Source of the DNA: Candidatus Cloacimonadota bacterium
GTDB taxonomy: Bacteria; Cloacimonadota; Cloacimonadia; Cloacimonadales; Cloacimonadaceae
Assembly: GCA_029982875.1 (NCBI GenBank)
Contig: JARRCD010000004.1
Coordinates: forward strand, 1-41,663
DNA length: 41,663 nucleotides
Direction: 5' to 3'
Shown here: positions 16,686-26,466 of the stretch, in pieces
How positions within the stretch are numbered: the stretch's first letter is position 1
How the letters are laid out: the number at the start of each line of letters is the position of its first letter
The notes under the pieces: generated by a model
What the model saw: only the letters and a program-made list of their open reading frames with translations
Databases searched by the model: none
What the model was told of the DNA's origin: nothing
Program-made: the position numbers and the translations under genes

Positions 16686-17270
16686 TTAGAACTTGGTAGA
16701 TGCTCCGGATGGCTTCTTTCCTGGGTCAAAAGCTCCCGTGGTGTCCGGGCTTACCACTTCCTGAAACACAAAATCTATCCTGCCGAATATACAAGACGAT
16801 TCGATATGGGTCGATTCTCCCGGATTTGTGCCCCGGTGGTAGTGGCTATCGCCAAACCCGTATTGATGCTTATTGGGCAATACAGTAGCGCCAAAAATAG
16901 TGCTGGGCTCGATATCATAATTCAAGTGCGCCGGGAGGATTACTTTTGCCGAACCGAAGATCACATTGATCTCTATATCATGGGCATATTGATCCAGATC
17001 AGTGAGGTCGATCTTACCACTGGAAAAGATCATATTATATTCGCCACTATTATTCACTCGGATATCCGATTTTCTTGATGCTTTGCTGCGAGAGACGTGG
17101 CTGGAACCTGTACCGATGAGTAACTTGATGCCAAACATGATGATGATCACAGCCAAAAAGATCTTGGCCAAAGGCAGATGGATATTGAATGTCTTCAAGA
17201 TCAAAGAGACGCCCCACAATACTAACAAAGTGCCCCAGAAGATATTACTAAAGAAAAAGTTCATTCTCAT
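16686..17270 (-). CDS. LiaF-like membrane protein
   Basis: The N-terminus has two adjacent hydrophobic helices (about 6-24 and 30-51, separated by FNIHLPLAK). The C-terminal half (about 75-175) shows the repeated beta pattern SGEYNMIFSSGKIDL...EINVIFGSAKVILP...STIFGATVLP that marks the LiaF C-terminal/toastrack-like fold. LiaF-type proteins sense envelope stress with a histidine kinase in Firmicutes; no kinase is adjacent, so the role here is open. A GGAGAGGAA site precedes the ATG. The gene sits between purL and the patatin-barrel gene in a minus-strand run. Confidence 0.8.
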   Translation of the reverse strand: MRMNFFFSNIFWGTLLVLWGVSLILKTFNIHLPLAKIFLAVIIIMFGIKLLIGTGSSHVSRSKASRKSDIRVNNSGEYNMIFSSGKIDLTDLDQYAHDIEINVIFGSAKVILPAHLNYDIEPSTIFGATVLPNKHQYGFGDSHYHRGTNPGESTHIESSCIFGRIDFVFQEVVSPDTTGAFDPGKKPSGASTKF

Positions 17271-17286
17271 TTCCTCTCCGTGGTTA

Positions 17287-19491
17287 TTAGATGTTTAGAG
17301 CCTGTTCGTAAGCGCTCCTGAGTTCAAGAGCACAGACTGCGATATCCTCATTTATAATAAATTCTTGGGATGCTGTCACTTCGCCCAGTTCATGCACTTC
17401 TATCTGATATTCATCTGCCAATTTCATTATCCCGGCTTGATCCTGAGGTCGGAAGGAGATGATGATATTGGCGCCACTTTCCCCAAAATAGCTAATCGCC
17501 GGATGCTGCGGTATGGTAAAGCTGCCCTTGAAGCCAAAGGTCTGTTGAGGATGAAAACATGCTTCGGCCAAAGCAATGGCGAGGCCGCCTTCACTCAGAT
17601 CATGAGCACTGTGAAGCAAAGACAGTTCATTGAGCTGGATTATACATTGTTGCAGCCGTTTCTCCAAATCAAGATCAATTGTTGGAGGTCTGCCCGCTAC
17701 TTTTTGGTGAATCTGAGCGAGGTATTCACTGCCCCCTAAAGTCTTTGCCATCCCTCCCAAAAGCAGGACTTTGTCCCCACTTTGCTTGAAGTATTGGCTT
17801 TGGGCCTTGCGAAAATCCTGCATCAACCCGAGCATGCCTATTACGGGGGTTGGGTATATGGCGGCATGAGGGTTCTCATTGTAAAAGCTGACATTCCCGC
17901 CGGTAACCGGTGTTTCCAAAACCAGGCAGGCATCTTTCATCCCGCGAATGCACTCGGCAAACCCATAATAAACTTCGGGTTTATAGGGATTACCGAAGTT
18001 TAAGCAATTTGTGATAGCAATCGGGGTAGCGCCACTACAGGCTACATTCCGGGCAGATTCGGCAACAGCGGCTTTGGCCCCTTCATAAGGATCGAGGTAA
18101 CAATAGCGTCCATTGCAATCAGTAGCCGCAGCAATAGCTTTGTCGCTGTTTCGGATCCTGATTACGGCAGCATCGCTGCCGGGCTCTACGGTGGTGCTGA
18201 TACCCACCATATAATCATATTGGGAAAAAACCTTATGCTTGGAAGCAATATTCGGGCTCTGGAGCAATTTGAGCAGGACCTCGTTAAGATCATGATCAAG
18301 TGTGAGCTGGCTAAGGTCTTCATTCTGAAGCTTATCCATGTAAAGGGGACGTTTACTTGTGCGGGAATAAACCGGAGCCTTGCCCCCCAAAATCAGGTAT
18401 TCGGCCGGGATCTCTGCTTCGATCTGCCCTTGGTTTTTCACCCGCAGGAGTTTATCTGCAGTGATTTCACCTATCTGCACTGCATCCAGATCCCATTTCG
18501 CAAAAATCTTTAGTACCTTTTCGATATTATCCGGCTCCACAATCACCAGCATGCGCTCTTGAGATTCGGAAAGCATGATCTCGTAAGTAGTCATATCGCT
18601 TTCCCGTTGTGGCACTTTGCTCACATCAATCTCAATTCCTACTTCACCTTTCCCGGCCATTTCACTACAACTGCAGGTGAGTCCGGCAGCGCCCATATCC
18701 TGAATCCCTATGACTAATCCCGCTTGAATTATCTCCAAAGTTGCCTCTAAAAGCAGTTTTTCATAGAAAGGATCACCTACCTGAACTGCAGTTCGCTTTT
18801 CTTCGGATGCCTTGGAAAGCTCCAAAGAAGCAAATGTGGCTCCATGAATCCCATCCCGTCCGGTCTTCGCTCCTACGATGATGACAGCATTTCCCACTCC
18901 TTCAGCGGCTGATTTGGCGAGATTATCATGCTCCAGGAGCCCAATCGCCATAGCATTGACCAGTGGATTCCCCTCGTAGCAATCATCAAAATAGATCTCG
19001 CCCCCCACCGTGGGTACTCCAAAGCAATTGCCATAATCCGCAATCCCCCGCACCACTTCTGCCAGCAGGTGCTTTACTGCGGGTGTCTCAGGATTGCCAA
19101 AACGCAGCGAATTCAAAGCCGCAATTGGCCGTGCTCCCATCGTGAAAATATCACGCAGAATCCCGCCCACACCTGTGGCTGCACCATGATAAGGCTCTAA
19201 GGCTGAGGGGTGGTTATGACTCTCGATCTTGAAGCTGATAGCCAGATTGTCTCCGATATCAACAACGCCGGCGTTTTCTTCTCCGGCTTTTGCCAGCATC
19301 ATCTTGCCCTCTTTGGGCAGAGTCTTGATCTGCAAGATTGAATTCTTGTAACTGGCGTGTTCGCTCCACATCACACTGAAAATCCCCAGCTCCACCAGAT
19401 TGGGATCACGTCCCAGAATCTCCTTGATCGAGGCATATTCTTCTTTTGATATACCATGGTCGGCTATTACCTGATCTGTAATCTGAATCAT
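17287..19491 (-). CDS. purL: phosphoribosylformylglycinamidine synthase subunit PurL
   Basis: PurL catalyses the ATP-dependent amidation of FGAR to FGAM in purine synthesis. At 734 residues this is the small form, which needs PurS and PurQ (not in the window). Motifs include MWSEHASYK (41-49), ESHNHPSA (90-97), [12 protein letters not shown] (103-114) and a second half-repeat with TNCLNFGNP and HDLSEGGLA. The start overlaps the stop of the upstream phosphatase fusion by one base (TAATG), which indicates coupling. Its neighbours are unrelated to purine synthesis. Confidence 0.97.
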   Translation of the reverse strand: MIQITDQVIADHGISKEEYASIKEILGRDPNLVELGIFSVMWSEHASYKNSILQIKTLPKEGKMMLAKAGEENAGVVDIGDNLAISFKIESHNHPSALEPYHGAATGVGGILRDIFTMGARPIAALNSLRFGNPETPAVKHLLAEVVRGIADYGNCFGVPTVGGEIYFDDCYEGNPLVNAMAIGLLEHDNLAKSAAEGVGNAVIIVGAKTGRDGIHGATFASLELSKASEEKRTAVQVGDPFYEKLLLEATLEIIQAGLVIGIQDMGAAGLTCSCSEMAGKGEVGIEIDVSKVPQRESDMTTYEIMLSESQERMLVIVEPDNIEKVLKIFAKWDLDAVQIGEITADKLLRVKNQGQIEAEIPAEYLILGGKAPVYSRTSKRPLYMDKLQNEDLSQLTLDHDLNEVLLKLLQSPNIASKHKVFSQYDYMVGISTTVEPGSDAAVIRIRNSDKAIAAATDCNGRYCYLDPYEGAKAAVAESARNVACSGATPIAITNCLNFGNPYKPEVYYGFAECIRGMKDACLVLETPVTGGNVSFYNENPHAAIYPTPVIGMLGLMQDFRKAQSQYFKQSGDKVLLLGGMAKTLGGSEYLAQIHQKVAGRPPTIDLDLEKRLQQCIIQLNELSLLHSAHDLSEGGLAIALAEACFHPQQTFGFKGSFTIPQHPAISYFGESGANIIISFRPQDQAGIMKLADEYQIEVHELGEVTASQEFIINEDIAVCALELRSAYEQALNI

Positions 19492-20603
19492 TATCTACCT
19501 TTTACTAAACTTATCTTTTTGTTCATAATCTTATCCAAGAGAATCTGGAGGCGTTCTTCAATGATTTGGTAAGTCTTTTGGTAAACCTCAATATCGCTCT
19601 CATAGGGATCATCTATATCGCCCTCATAGCCTGTGATCTCATTAAGGGTCAGGATCTTGTGTCTGGAATCCGGATTTGCTTCCCGCAAGAAATTCCGCTG
19701 CCGCTCTTCCATCGTTAAAACCAACCAGGATGCCGCCACCATTTGCTGAGTGATCTGCTTGGAGACGTGTTCCTGAGCTTCTGTGATGCCATTTTCCATC
19801 AGTAATTGCAGCGCGGGGAGCGACATCATATGCCCCCCTTCCAAAAGTCCACAGCTATCACAGCTCAAGCTCAGATTGTGTTCCTGGATCATCTTACGAA
19901 AGAGCTTCTCGGCTATGGGACTACGACAGATATTGGCAGTACAAACAAACATGATGAGCGGTTTGTAAAATGATCGTTTGATCTCGTAATAGGGAACAGA
20001 ACCCTCCCGTAGACATTTGATAGCTTCCTCTCCAGAATCTGTGGCTTCGATATATTCCACCAAAGTAGAGGCCACGGCACCGGGTTGGATCGCTTTTGGA
20101 TGGGGATAGAGGGCAAAATCAAACCATGATGCAAAAACCCTTTCCAAGCGTCCCACATCATTTTCAGCCGGAAGTTGGGAATAATTTACAGAAGTGCTCA
20201 CAATGGGTTCATCCAGTAGCTCTATAAATAGCCTTAACAAAGGGTCTGTGGGCACTCGAAAGGCAACTTTGCCATCTACAGCAACATGCTCAAAACGGCT
20301 ATCATCTACTTTGAAGGCTATGCTGAGATTGCCGGGGAAATATTGCTGCATGAGCGCGTAAACCCGCTCCGGAACTTTGATATTATCCTCGTTAAACCAG
20401 AGGATATCCGGCACCAATACTATCATTCCGGGATTTCCCCGCTGTTTATTTGCGTTGATTCTCTGTATTGCGGCATGAGCAGAAACCCTGGCCCCGATGC
20501 CCCACATATTTCCGGTATAATGGAGGATAGTGGCATCAGTTAAAGGGTTTTTCTGCAGTATGCTATTCAATTTCTTGGGCGAGGGATTTTTCACTTTCAA
20601 CAT
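19491..20603 (-). CDS. fusion of a TsaC/YrdC-like domain and a low-molecular-weight protein phosphatase
   Basis: Residues 1-205 resemble YrdC/TsaC (Sua5), the threonylcarbamoyl-AMP synthase of t6A formation: [21 protein letters not shown] and STSVN are family landmarks. The N-terminal nucleotide-site motif, usually PTDTVYGLG, reads YTGNMWGIG here, so activity is uncertain. Residues 216-365 form a low-molecular-weight phosphatase with P-loop CTANICRS (C221, R227) and the acid loop DDPY (D332). The Ile in the P-loop is typical of tyrosine rather than arginine phosphatases of the YwlE type. The genes for these two families are often neighbours in Firmicutes; here they are one frame. An AAAGGAAAAAG site precedes the ATG. 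Confidence 0.88.
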   Translation of the reverse strand: MLKVKNPSPKKLNSILQKNPLTDATILHYTGNMWGIGARVSAHAAIQRINANKQRGNPGMIVLVPDILWFNEDNIKVPERVYALMQQYFPGNLSIAFKVDDSRFEHVAVDGKVAFRVPTDPLLRLFIELLDEPIVSTSVNYSQLPAENDVGRLERVFASWFDFALYPHPKAIQPGAVASTLVEYIEATDSGEEAIKCLREGSVPYYEIKRSFYKPLIMFVCTANICRSPIAEKLFRKMIQEHNLSLSCDSCGLLEGGHMMSLPALQLLMENGITEAQEHVSKQITQQMVAASWLVLTMEERQRNFLREANPDSRHKILTLNEITGYEGDIDDPYESDIEVYQKTYQIIEERLQILLDKIMNKKISLVKGR

Positions 20604-20652
20604 CTTTTTCCTTTATTATCAATTCCTGGACTGAGAGTCATGAGGTCCTGCA

Positions 20653-21756
20653 TCATCTTGCTTCAAAGAATGGTAAGGGGTTGATGGCGACGCCATCTTT
20701 ACGCAGTTCAAAATGCAGCGACGGTTCGGCAGCGGAACCTGTCATGCCGCTACGAGCAATAACCTGACCTCGGGTTACGCTTGCTCCGCGGCTTACCAAA
20801 AGATCACTATTATAACCATATAAGCTGAAAAAGCCGTTTTTGTGATCTATTATGATCATCTTCCCCTGTCCCCCATAGCGATCAGAAAAAACCACTTCTC
20901 CATCATCAATGGCAACTACATTGCTGCCTTCTCTAACGGCAATATCTATGCCATTGCTGACTACCGAAGTGTTGTAATCCCGAGTCTCTTGTCCAAAATT
21001 GCGGATGATAGTCCCTCGCACCGGCCAGGCAATCTTCGCTTGCGTAAACCTGTATGAGGATGGCAATCTCCCGCTTTCTTCCATCAGCCTGGAGATAAGG
21101 GTCTCCAATTCCGCTGCATCTTTCGTGAGTTGCGCAATTCTATCCCGGAGTTCCTGCTCTGCTTTACTCAATTCTTTGCTTTGATTATCCAAAGAGCGGA
21201 TCTGGGTTGCATAGCGGCGGGCTTGTTGATCCTCGTTTCTGAGGTTGCGGTTTATCTTGGTGGACATCGTACTGGTAAGCTGCTGCGCCCGTTCCAGGGA
21301 GACTTTATGCCCGCCCATCACGGCTATTTCAGTGCAGTTTAGCTTAATCAATTCTTGCAAATAGTGATGATCCCGGTGTTGGATTTGTTGGCCTTTGTAG
21401 CTGCGGTCCACTCGCAAAAGCAATTGGATCTGCGCATTTTGCACGCGGTGCAGATGCTCCAATCTCTCTGCTGCGAGCTCTATCTGCCGCTCTACATGAG
21501 TCAGGGAATCCCTCAATGTTCTTGCTTCTGCTTTGTACTTTTTCAGGTTTTTTTCCGATAATTGTTTAAGCGAGGAGGTTCGTTGAATCTCGGAAACAGT
21601 TTGTTGCAAGCGGGCTGCGGTCTCTTGCGCTTTGGCTTCTGTACTTTCAAGCTCGGATTGCAGCCGCTGCAATTCACGTACTTTATCGTCCAATTCATCT
21701 GCACAAAGTATATTTACTGAAATTAGTATCAATATAACTATCAGTGTCTTGGACAT
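20653..21756 (-). CDS. EnvC/NlpD-type murein hydrolase activator (degenerate M23 domain)
   Basis: A signal peptide (about 1-18) is followed by a long coiled coil (about 20-225) and a C-terminal M23/LytM domain (about 243-367). The metal-binding residues of active M23 peptidases are mostly lost. The His of HxGxD is N268 (NGID), the His of the YxH motif is replaced (YGYN, 313-316), and HxH is SLH (346-348). This matches EnvC-type proteins, which activate periplasmic amidases during daughter-cell separation instead of cutting peptidoglycan. No amidase gene is in the window. It is the first gene of the minus-strand run down to 14513, with a promoter at 21787-21814. Confidence 0.9.
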   Translation of the reverse strand: MSKTLIVILILISVNILCADELDDKVRELQRLQSELESTEAKAQETAARLQQTVSEIQRTSSLKQLSEKNLKKYKAEARTLRDSLTHVERQIELAAERLEHLHRVQNAQIQLLLRVDRSYKGQQIQHRDHHYLQELIKLNCTEIAVMGGHKVSLERAQQLTSTMSTKINRNLRNEDQQARRYATQIRSLDNQSKELSKAEQELRDRIAQLTKDAAELETLISRLMEESGRLPSSYRFTQAKIAWPVRGTIIRNFGQETRDYNTSVVSNGIDIAVREGSNVVAIDDGEVVFSDRYGGQGKMIIIDHKNGFFSLYGYNSDLLVSRGASVTRGQVIARSGMTGSAAEPSLHFELRKDGVAINPLPFFEAR

Positions 21757-21786
21757 AACTCACTCCACCATGTTTTTGAATAATCA

Positions 21787-21814
21787 AATATTTATGTCGG
21801 GCTATCTGTGTCAA
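21787..21814 (-). promoter_or_regulatory. promoter of the EnvC-to-patatin run
   Basis: On the minus strand TTGACA (21814-21809) is followed after 16 nt by AATATT (21792-21787). Transcription would start about 20-25 nt before the ATG at 21756. The spacing agrees with the gdhA and GH133 promoters. Confidence 0.5.
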
Positions 21815-21847
21815 TCAGAATCTTATGCAAAGAGGAAGCTGCTGTGA

Positions 21848-23416
21848 TCAAAGATCCTCATATACTATTTCTCCATCGATCATGGTAAGCAAACTTTTAG
21901 CGTCAATCCAGTATTCAACGGGAAGCTGTCGATAGTCCTCGATTATTATCAGATCAGCCAAATATCCCTTTTCAATTCTTCCTCTGATCTGCTCGGAGCA
22001 GGAAGCCATCGCAGCACCAATCGTATATCCATCAATAGCTTGCTGTACAGATATCGCTTCCGCAGGATTCAGCGCTTCTTTATCAGGATCAACCTTGTGC
22101 CTGCGTTGAAGCGCACTGTAGATACCGTGGAATGGGTTCATAGTCTCTATCGGTGCGTCCGAACCAAAGGCATAGGGAATCCCCGCCTCGAGCATGGATT
22201 TGAAGGCATAAGCTTCGTGTTCTACATGAGGCCAGCTTTCATGTATCATGGGAATATCATTGGCAATGTGAACCGGCTGCAAACTGGCAAAGAGCCCACT
22301 CCGCTTGAGGTCTGGAATATCGCTGAGCCGGATGGATTGTACATGCTCGATCCGCTGGAAGAGATCGTGGTAGGCAGGATTCTCGTTTAGTTTGAGAGTG
22401 CAATCGATCAATTGTCTCACACTACGATCCCCGATGGCATGGACAGTGCTGGCAAATCCCCTTTGGGCAGCTTTTTCCATTACCGCAAAGAGCTCTTCAT
22501 CCTGATATCTCAAGATACCAAAGTTATCCGGTTGATCAGGATAGGGCTCAAACATAGCGCCCGTTCTGGAACCCAATGAGCCATCGCCAAAGAGCTTCAA
22601 TCCGCCCAGTTTAAAGAATTCATCCCCATCATAGCTGCGCATTTCCCGAGCTATCATCTCATCCAGTTCCGGAGCTTGAAAATGCCAGCAAAACCGGAAT
22701 TTTGAGCCATGATTTTGCGCCTGTAGCAGCAGCTCCTTGCTGGCTTTGTATTCCATTAAGTGAAAACCGGTTAGACCCCATCGATGTATATCTTTTACCG
22801 TCTCTTCTATGCTATTTAGCACCTCGGTTTCCGGAGCTGGGATAATATAGGGATCAATCAGTTCTGCTGCGGTTTCAAATAGAACTCCACTGAGCTTGCC
22901 ATCTGCCATGCGTTCAAATTTCCCCCCAGCCGGTGCCAATGAATCTTCTCTGATCCCGGCTATTTTTAGTGCTTTGCTATTGCAGAGTTTGGCATGATAA
23001 TCACGGCTGTACAAAGCCACTGGAATATCGGGAAAGATCTTATCCAAAACAAATCTGTTCAAATCCATGGGATTATCCAGCACATTCCGGTTCCATCCTC
23101 CGCCAATGATCCACTTAGCCTCCCAAGACAGATGATCCCGATAGTTCTGCAGATAATCCTCTATCTGAGGGATGCTATGGCACTTGAGCAAATCTACCAG
23201 GAGTCTGGATTTTGAGTATTCCACAAAGTGAGTGTGAGCATCTGTGAAGGCGGGTAACAGCATTCTGCCCTTGAGGTCTATTTCCTGGATGGCGTGAGTA
23301 GTCAGATTCCGGCATTCCTGTAATGTCCCCAAATGGTAAATCATATCGCTTATAACCAATACGGCATCTGCTTCCGGATGACCGTATATGGGGCCGTTAA
23401 AAAATATAGTATTCAT
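21848..23416 (-). CDS. YtcJ-type metal-dependent amidohydrolase
   Basis: This 522-residue protein belongs to the Amidohydro_3 family, close to YtcJ-like predicted TIM-barrel hydrolases. The metal ligands DAHTHF (H61, H63), the downstream HAIGD and GSDAPIE segments, and the small composite beta domain at both ends are all present. No signal peptide is seen. Substrates of this group are mostly unknown; amide or cyclic-amide hydrolysis is likely. Its start overlaps the aminotransferase stop by 4 nt, placing it last in a six-gene overlapping run with diaminopimelate and amino-acid genes. Confidence 0.88.
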   Translation of the reverse strand: MNTIFFNGPIYGHPEADAVLVISDMIYHLGTLQECRNLTTHAIQEIDLKGRMLLPAFTDAHTHFVEYSKSRLLVDLLKCHSIPQIEDYLQNYRDHLSWEAKWIIGGGWNRNVLDNPMDLNRFVLDKIFPDIPVALYSRDYHAKLCNSKALKIAGIREDSLAPAGGKFERMADGKLSGVLFETAAELIDPYIIPAPETEVLNSIEETVKDIHRWGLTGFHLMEYKASKELLLQAQNHGSKFRFCWHFQAPELDEMIAREMRSYDGDEFFKLGGLKLFGDGSLGSRTGAMFEPYPDQPDNFGILRYQDEELFAVMEKAAQRGFASTVHAIGDRSVRQLIDCTLKLNENPAYHDLFQRIEHVQSIRLSDIPDLKRSGLFASLQPVHIANDIPMIHESWPHVEHEAYAFKSMLEAGIPYAFGSDAPIETMNPFHGIYSALQRRHKVDPDKEALNPAEAISVQQAIDGYTIGAAMASCSEQIRGRIEKGYLADLIIIEDYRQLPVEYWIDAKSLLTMIDGEIVYEDL

Positions 23417-24486
23417 TGCATCCTCTTCAAAGCTTTACGCAGCAGAGCACTATCCACGGCATAGTTTATTCTGATCCAGTCTCTTGATACCGACCCAAAG
23501 GCACTACCGTTAAGTGTTATTACACCCCTTGCCAGGTATTCTCTTACTTGCCGGTCAGGCTCCTTAGCTTTAATCATAATATAAGGTGTGCAGGAAGGAA
23601 TGTGAAGTTCTTTTTTGCCTAAAAACTCTCGCACCAAGTCTTGGTTGGCTTGCAGTTGGGTTTGTACCATTAAGGGAATCTCAGCCTGGTCTAAAGCATA
23701 TAAAGCCAATTCTTGCGAGATCCAGGCCGAGCAGGTAGAAATGTATTGCTTTAGTTTTGTGGCGGCTTGGATCACTTGAACATCAGCATAGATCCAGCCG
23801 ATGCGCCACCCACTCATAAGATGAGATTTGGACAGACCGCCAATTACTATACATCGCTTTACGCTTTGATAATCAGGATCATATGGCTTTTCGCTATACA
23901 CATCTCTATAGATAGTATCTACTATCAAGGTGATGTCGTATTTATTAAGTAAATTGCACAGCCTTGCAAAACCACTTTCGTCAAAACAAAAACCCGTTGG
24001 ATTTGAGGGATGGCTCATAAGCAGGACTTTTGCTTGTTTGAGGTGCTTTTCCCACAAGTCCCAGTCAATGCTCGTAAAATCTGCTCCGAAAGGTAAACTG
24101 CTAACCTCAGCCCCGGCTAAATGTGCCAGAGTGGGATAGGCCGGATAATCAGGATCAGTAATTGCGACCAAATCGCCGGGATTAACGCAAGCTTGCAGGC
24201 TGATATACAGTGCCTCCTCTGCTCCATTACAGATACAGATATTTTCGGCGTGAGCGTTGTATAATAACGCGAGTTTTGCCCTCAAATCCGGATTTCCCGC
24301 ATTGGGCGTATAGGTCGGTTGGGCATCTGCCATCAACCTGATGACCTGATCGGCAAGTTGCCTGGGAAAGGGAAAAGCCAGCTCTCCCAAGGCGAGATTT
24401 ATGCTGTCTGAAGGCGCTTCTGCCAATATCTGCCGCAGGGTAGACAGCCGGACATTGTGCAATCTTTTTGCTTCACTCCAAGGCAT
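23413..24486 (-). CDS. class I/II PLP aminotransferase (candidate DapC)
   Basis: This fold-type I aminotransferase has 357 residues. The PLP lysine is K220 in GGLSKSHLMSGWRIG, with N162 in HPSNPTG, D190 and Y193, and the substrate-carboxylate Arg in GWRIG. A longer frame runs upstream through the end of dapD, but its extra residues resemble no aminotransferase, so I start at ATG 24486, which overlaps dapD by 14 nt. Directly downstream of dapD, an N-succinyl-diaminopimelate aminotransferase (DapC) role is attractive. Aromatic or other amino acids are possible substrates; the sequence does not decide. Confidence 0.9.
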   Translation of the reverse strand: MPWSEAKRLHNVRLSTLRQILAEAPSDSINLALGELAFPFPRQLADQVIRLMADAQPTYTPNAGNPDLRAKLALLYNAHAENICICNGAEEALYISLQACVNPGDLVAITDPDYPAYPTLAHLAGAEVSSLPFGADFTSIDWDLWEKHLKQAKVLLMSHPSNPTGFCFDESGFARLCNLLNKYDITLIVDTIYRDVYSEKPYDPDYQSVKRCIVIGGLSKSHLMSGWRIGWIYADVQVIQAATKLKQYISTCSAWISQELALYALDQAEIPLMVQTQLQANQDLVREFLGKKELHIPSCTPYIMIKAKEPDRQVREYLARGVITLNGSAFGSVSRDWIRINYAVDSALLRKALKRMQ

Positions 24487-25306
24487 TTCTGAGTTCACAT
24501 TCCAGCGCCAAGGCCGCATCGGTCTTGGCATCTCGATATTTGATGATGATCGGACAATATACCTGAAAATCCGGGTTTTGGCGCAGACGCCGTGAACCTG
24601 GCACCACCACTGCATTGGGGGGGATGGTAAAAGAGCCATCTTCATCCCGCGGCAGAAAATTCCCGGCCACGCTATCATACACGGGAGTGGAATTGTTCAT
24701 TATTGTTCCGGAAGCTATCACCACTCTTTCACTTACGATGATACCTTCATAGATGCCACTATTGCCACCAATAAAGGCATCATCCTCGATAATCACCGGC
24801 CGTGAGCCAATCGGCTCCAATACTCCCCCGATCATCGCCCCGGCAGAAAGATGCACCCGTTTCCCGATCTGCGCGCAGGAGCCTACCAGGGTATGAGAAT
24901 CCACCATTGTGTGTTCATCAACCCAGGCCCCGATATTGATATATGCCGGTGGCATGAGCGTGACCCCTTTTGCGATAAAGCAACCGCTACGGATCGAGCT
25001 GCCCCCTGGTACGATGCGGATCTGATCTTCAAGTCGGATGGATTTGAGAGGCAAAGTATCTTTATCAAAAAAATGCCAGAGTTCTCCTGCATTATATTCT
25101 TGCAAGACACCCAATCGAAACCCCAATAATATCCCTTTTTTGATCCATCTATTTACTTTCCAAAGAGAGTTTTCTTTATAACAAGCGCGGATTTCGCCTT
25201 TATTCAGAGCTTGCACAAAATCCTCAAAGATCGCTTTATCTTCTTCTGAGTATTTAGGCTTGGGGTTTGCATAGAGGGCAGTAATCCGGGACTCGAGTTT
25301 ATTCAT
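24473..25306 (-). CDS. dapD: tetrahydrodipicolinate N-succinyltransferase
   Basis: DapD transfers succinyl from succinyl-CoA to tetrahydrodipicolinate in the succinylase branch of lysine/diaminopimelate synthesis. At 277 residues it has an N-terminal helical domain (1-100) and a left-handed beta-helix of hexapeptide repeats (about 105-235). Family signatures include RIVPGGSSIRSGCFIAKG, MPPAYINIGAWVDE and VGSCAQIGK. It implies diaminopimelate cross-linked peptidoglycan. It overlaps PatB upstream by 4 nt and the aminotransferase downstream by 14 nt. Confidence 0.96.
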   Translation of the reverse strand: MNKLESRITALYANPKPKYSEEDKAIFEDFVQALNKGEIRACYKENSLWKVNRWIKKGILLGFRLGVLQEYNAGELWHFFDKDTLPLKSIRLEDQIRIVPGGSSIRSGCFIAKGVTLMPPAYINIGAWVDEHTMVDSHTLVGSCAQIGKRVHLSAGAMIGGVLEPIGSRPVIIEDDAFIGGNSGIYEGIIVSERVVIASGTIMNNSTPVYDSVAGNFLPRDEDGSFTIPPNAVVVPGSRRLRQNPDFQVYCPIIIKYRDAKTDAALALECELRNALE

Positions 25307-26466
25307 ACCGTCTCCATTGCAGCTTTGATTTTTGCTAAGGCTTTTTGCAGCACTGAGCGAGGACAGGCAAAATTGAGACGCATAAAACCACTGCCTTCAT
25401 CGCCAAAAGTATTCCCGGCATTGAGAGCCAAACCGGCCTGATCCCGCATCACGGACATCAATTCTTCATCGCTTAATGCATAATCACGAAAATCCAGCCA
25501 GGCCAGATATGTCCCTTCACAGGGACTCATCTTCACTCTTGGAAGCTCTTTAGCCAGATAATTTGCAAGCAAGTCCCGATTTTCTTGAAGATATGCTTTG
25601 AGGGCTTTCAGCCAATCTGCAGATTCGGTATAAGCAGCGATCAAGGCTGTGATGCCAAAGGTATTTCCCATAAAGGTATGCATGCTGTTATTTAGCTCGT
25701 TAACCTTTTGGAAAAGCGCCTCGTCTTTGATAATCATTATCGCTGTAGCCAGACCGGCCAGGTTGAAGCTCTTCGCCGGCGAAACTCCCGTGATCACGCC
25801 TGAGCTTTGGATAGAAGCTATAGAATGGTGCTTCAGAGGAGGATACACGATGTCTGCGTGAATCTCATCACTGAAAATCAGCACATCATTCTGGGTACAT
25901 ATCTCGCTCATCCGCTGCAATTCAGCCGGAGAAAAGACTTTACCCACCGGATTGTGGGGATTACACAGCACAAAGAGCTTGGCCTGAGCTGCTTTTTCCG
26001 CAAAATCTTCCCAATCAATCTCATATTTCCCGTCTTTATTGATCAGAGGATTTTTAAGCAGCTGGCGGGAGTGTTCTTTCACGATGGCATGAAAAGGAGG
26101 ATAGACGGGAGTCTGGATCAAGATCTTATCACCCTGGTCTGTCAAGCTGAGCACACAAATCGCCAGAGCTGTCATCAGGCTGGGAGTAGTAACGATTTTG
26201 TAAGCACTGATATCCCAGTCATACTGAGATTTTTGCCAATGCTCAATCGCTGCTGAGAAATCGGAAGTCCTGAAATTGTATCCAAAGATCGGATGCTGGA
26301 GTCTCTTTGCCAAAGCCCGTTGGATGGCTTCGGAAACCGCAAAATCCATATCAGCTACCCAGAGTGGAAGGAGCTCCTCCTTCTGATACATCATCTGCAA
26401 ACCGTCATATTTAAAGCAACCGGTACCTTTACGATTTATTATGGTATCAAAGTTGGTCATTTGCAT
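25303..26466 (-). CDS. PatB/MalY-type PLP C-S lyase (cystathionine beta-lyase family)
   Basis: The protein has 387 residues. The N-terminus (RKGTGCFKYDG and PLWVADMDF) is diagnostic for the MalY/PatB subgroup. PLP is bound by K232 (SPAKSFNLAG), with N172 in NPHNPVG and D200 in SDEIHAD. Such enzymes cleave cystathionine or other cysteine conjugates to pyruvate, ammonia and a thiol; some act as aminotransferases. Start 26466 is kept, but a second ATG at 26460 is nearly as good. It overlaps the PH-domain gene by 20 nt and dapD by 4 nt. Confidence 0.92.
   Translation of the reverse strand: MQMTNFDTIINRKGTGCFKYDGLQMMYQKEELLPLWVADMDFAVSEAIQRALAKRLQHPIFGYNFRTSDFSAAIEHWQKSQYDWDISAYKIVTTPSLMTALAICVLSLTDQGDKILIQTPVYPPFHAIVKEHSRQLLKNPLINKDGKYEIDWEDFAEKAAQAKLFVLCNPHNPVGKVFSPAELQRMSEICTQNDVLIFSDEIHADIVYPPLKHHSIASIQSSGVITGVSPAKSFNLAGLATAIMIIKDEALFQKVNELNNSMHTFMGNTFGITALIAAYTESADWLKALKAYLQENRDLLANYLAKELPRVKMSPCEGTYLAWLDFRDYALSDEELMSVMRDQAGLALNAGNTFGDEGSGFMRLNFACPRSVLQKALAKIKAAMETV

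Noticed and set aside
23413-24678. Longer N-terminus of the aminotransferase (start 24678)
   Set aside because: The extra 64 residues are antisense-like, Trp/Pro/Met-rich sequence inside dapD in another frame and match no aminotransferase N-terminus.
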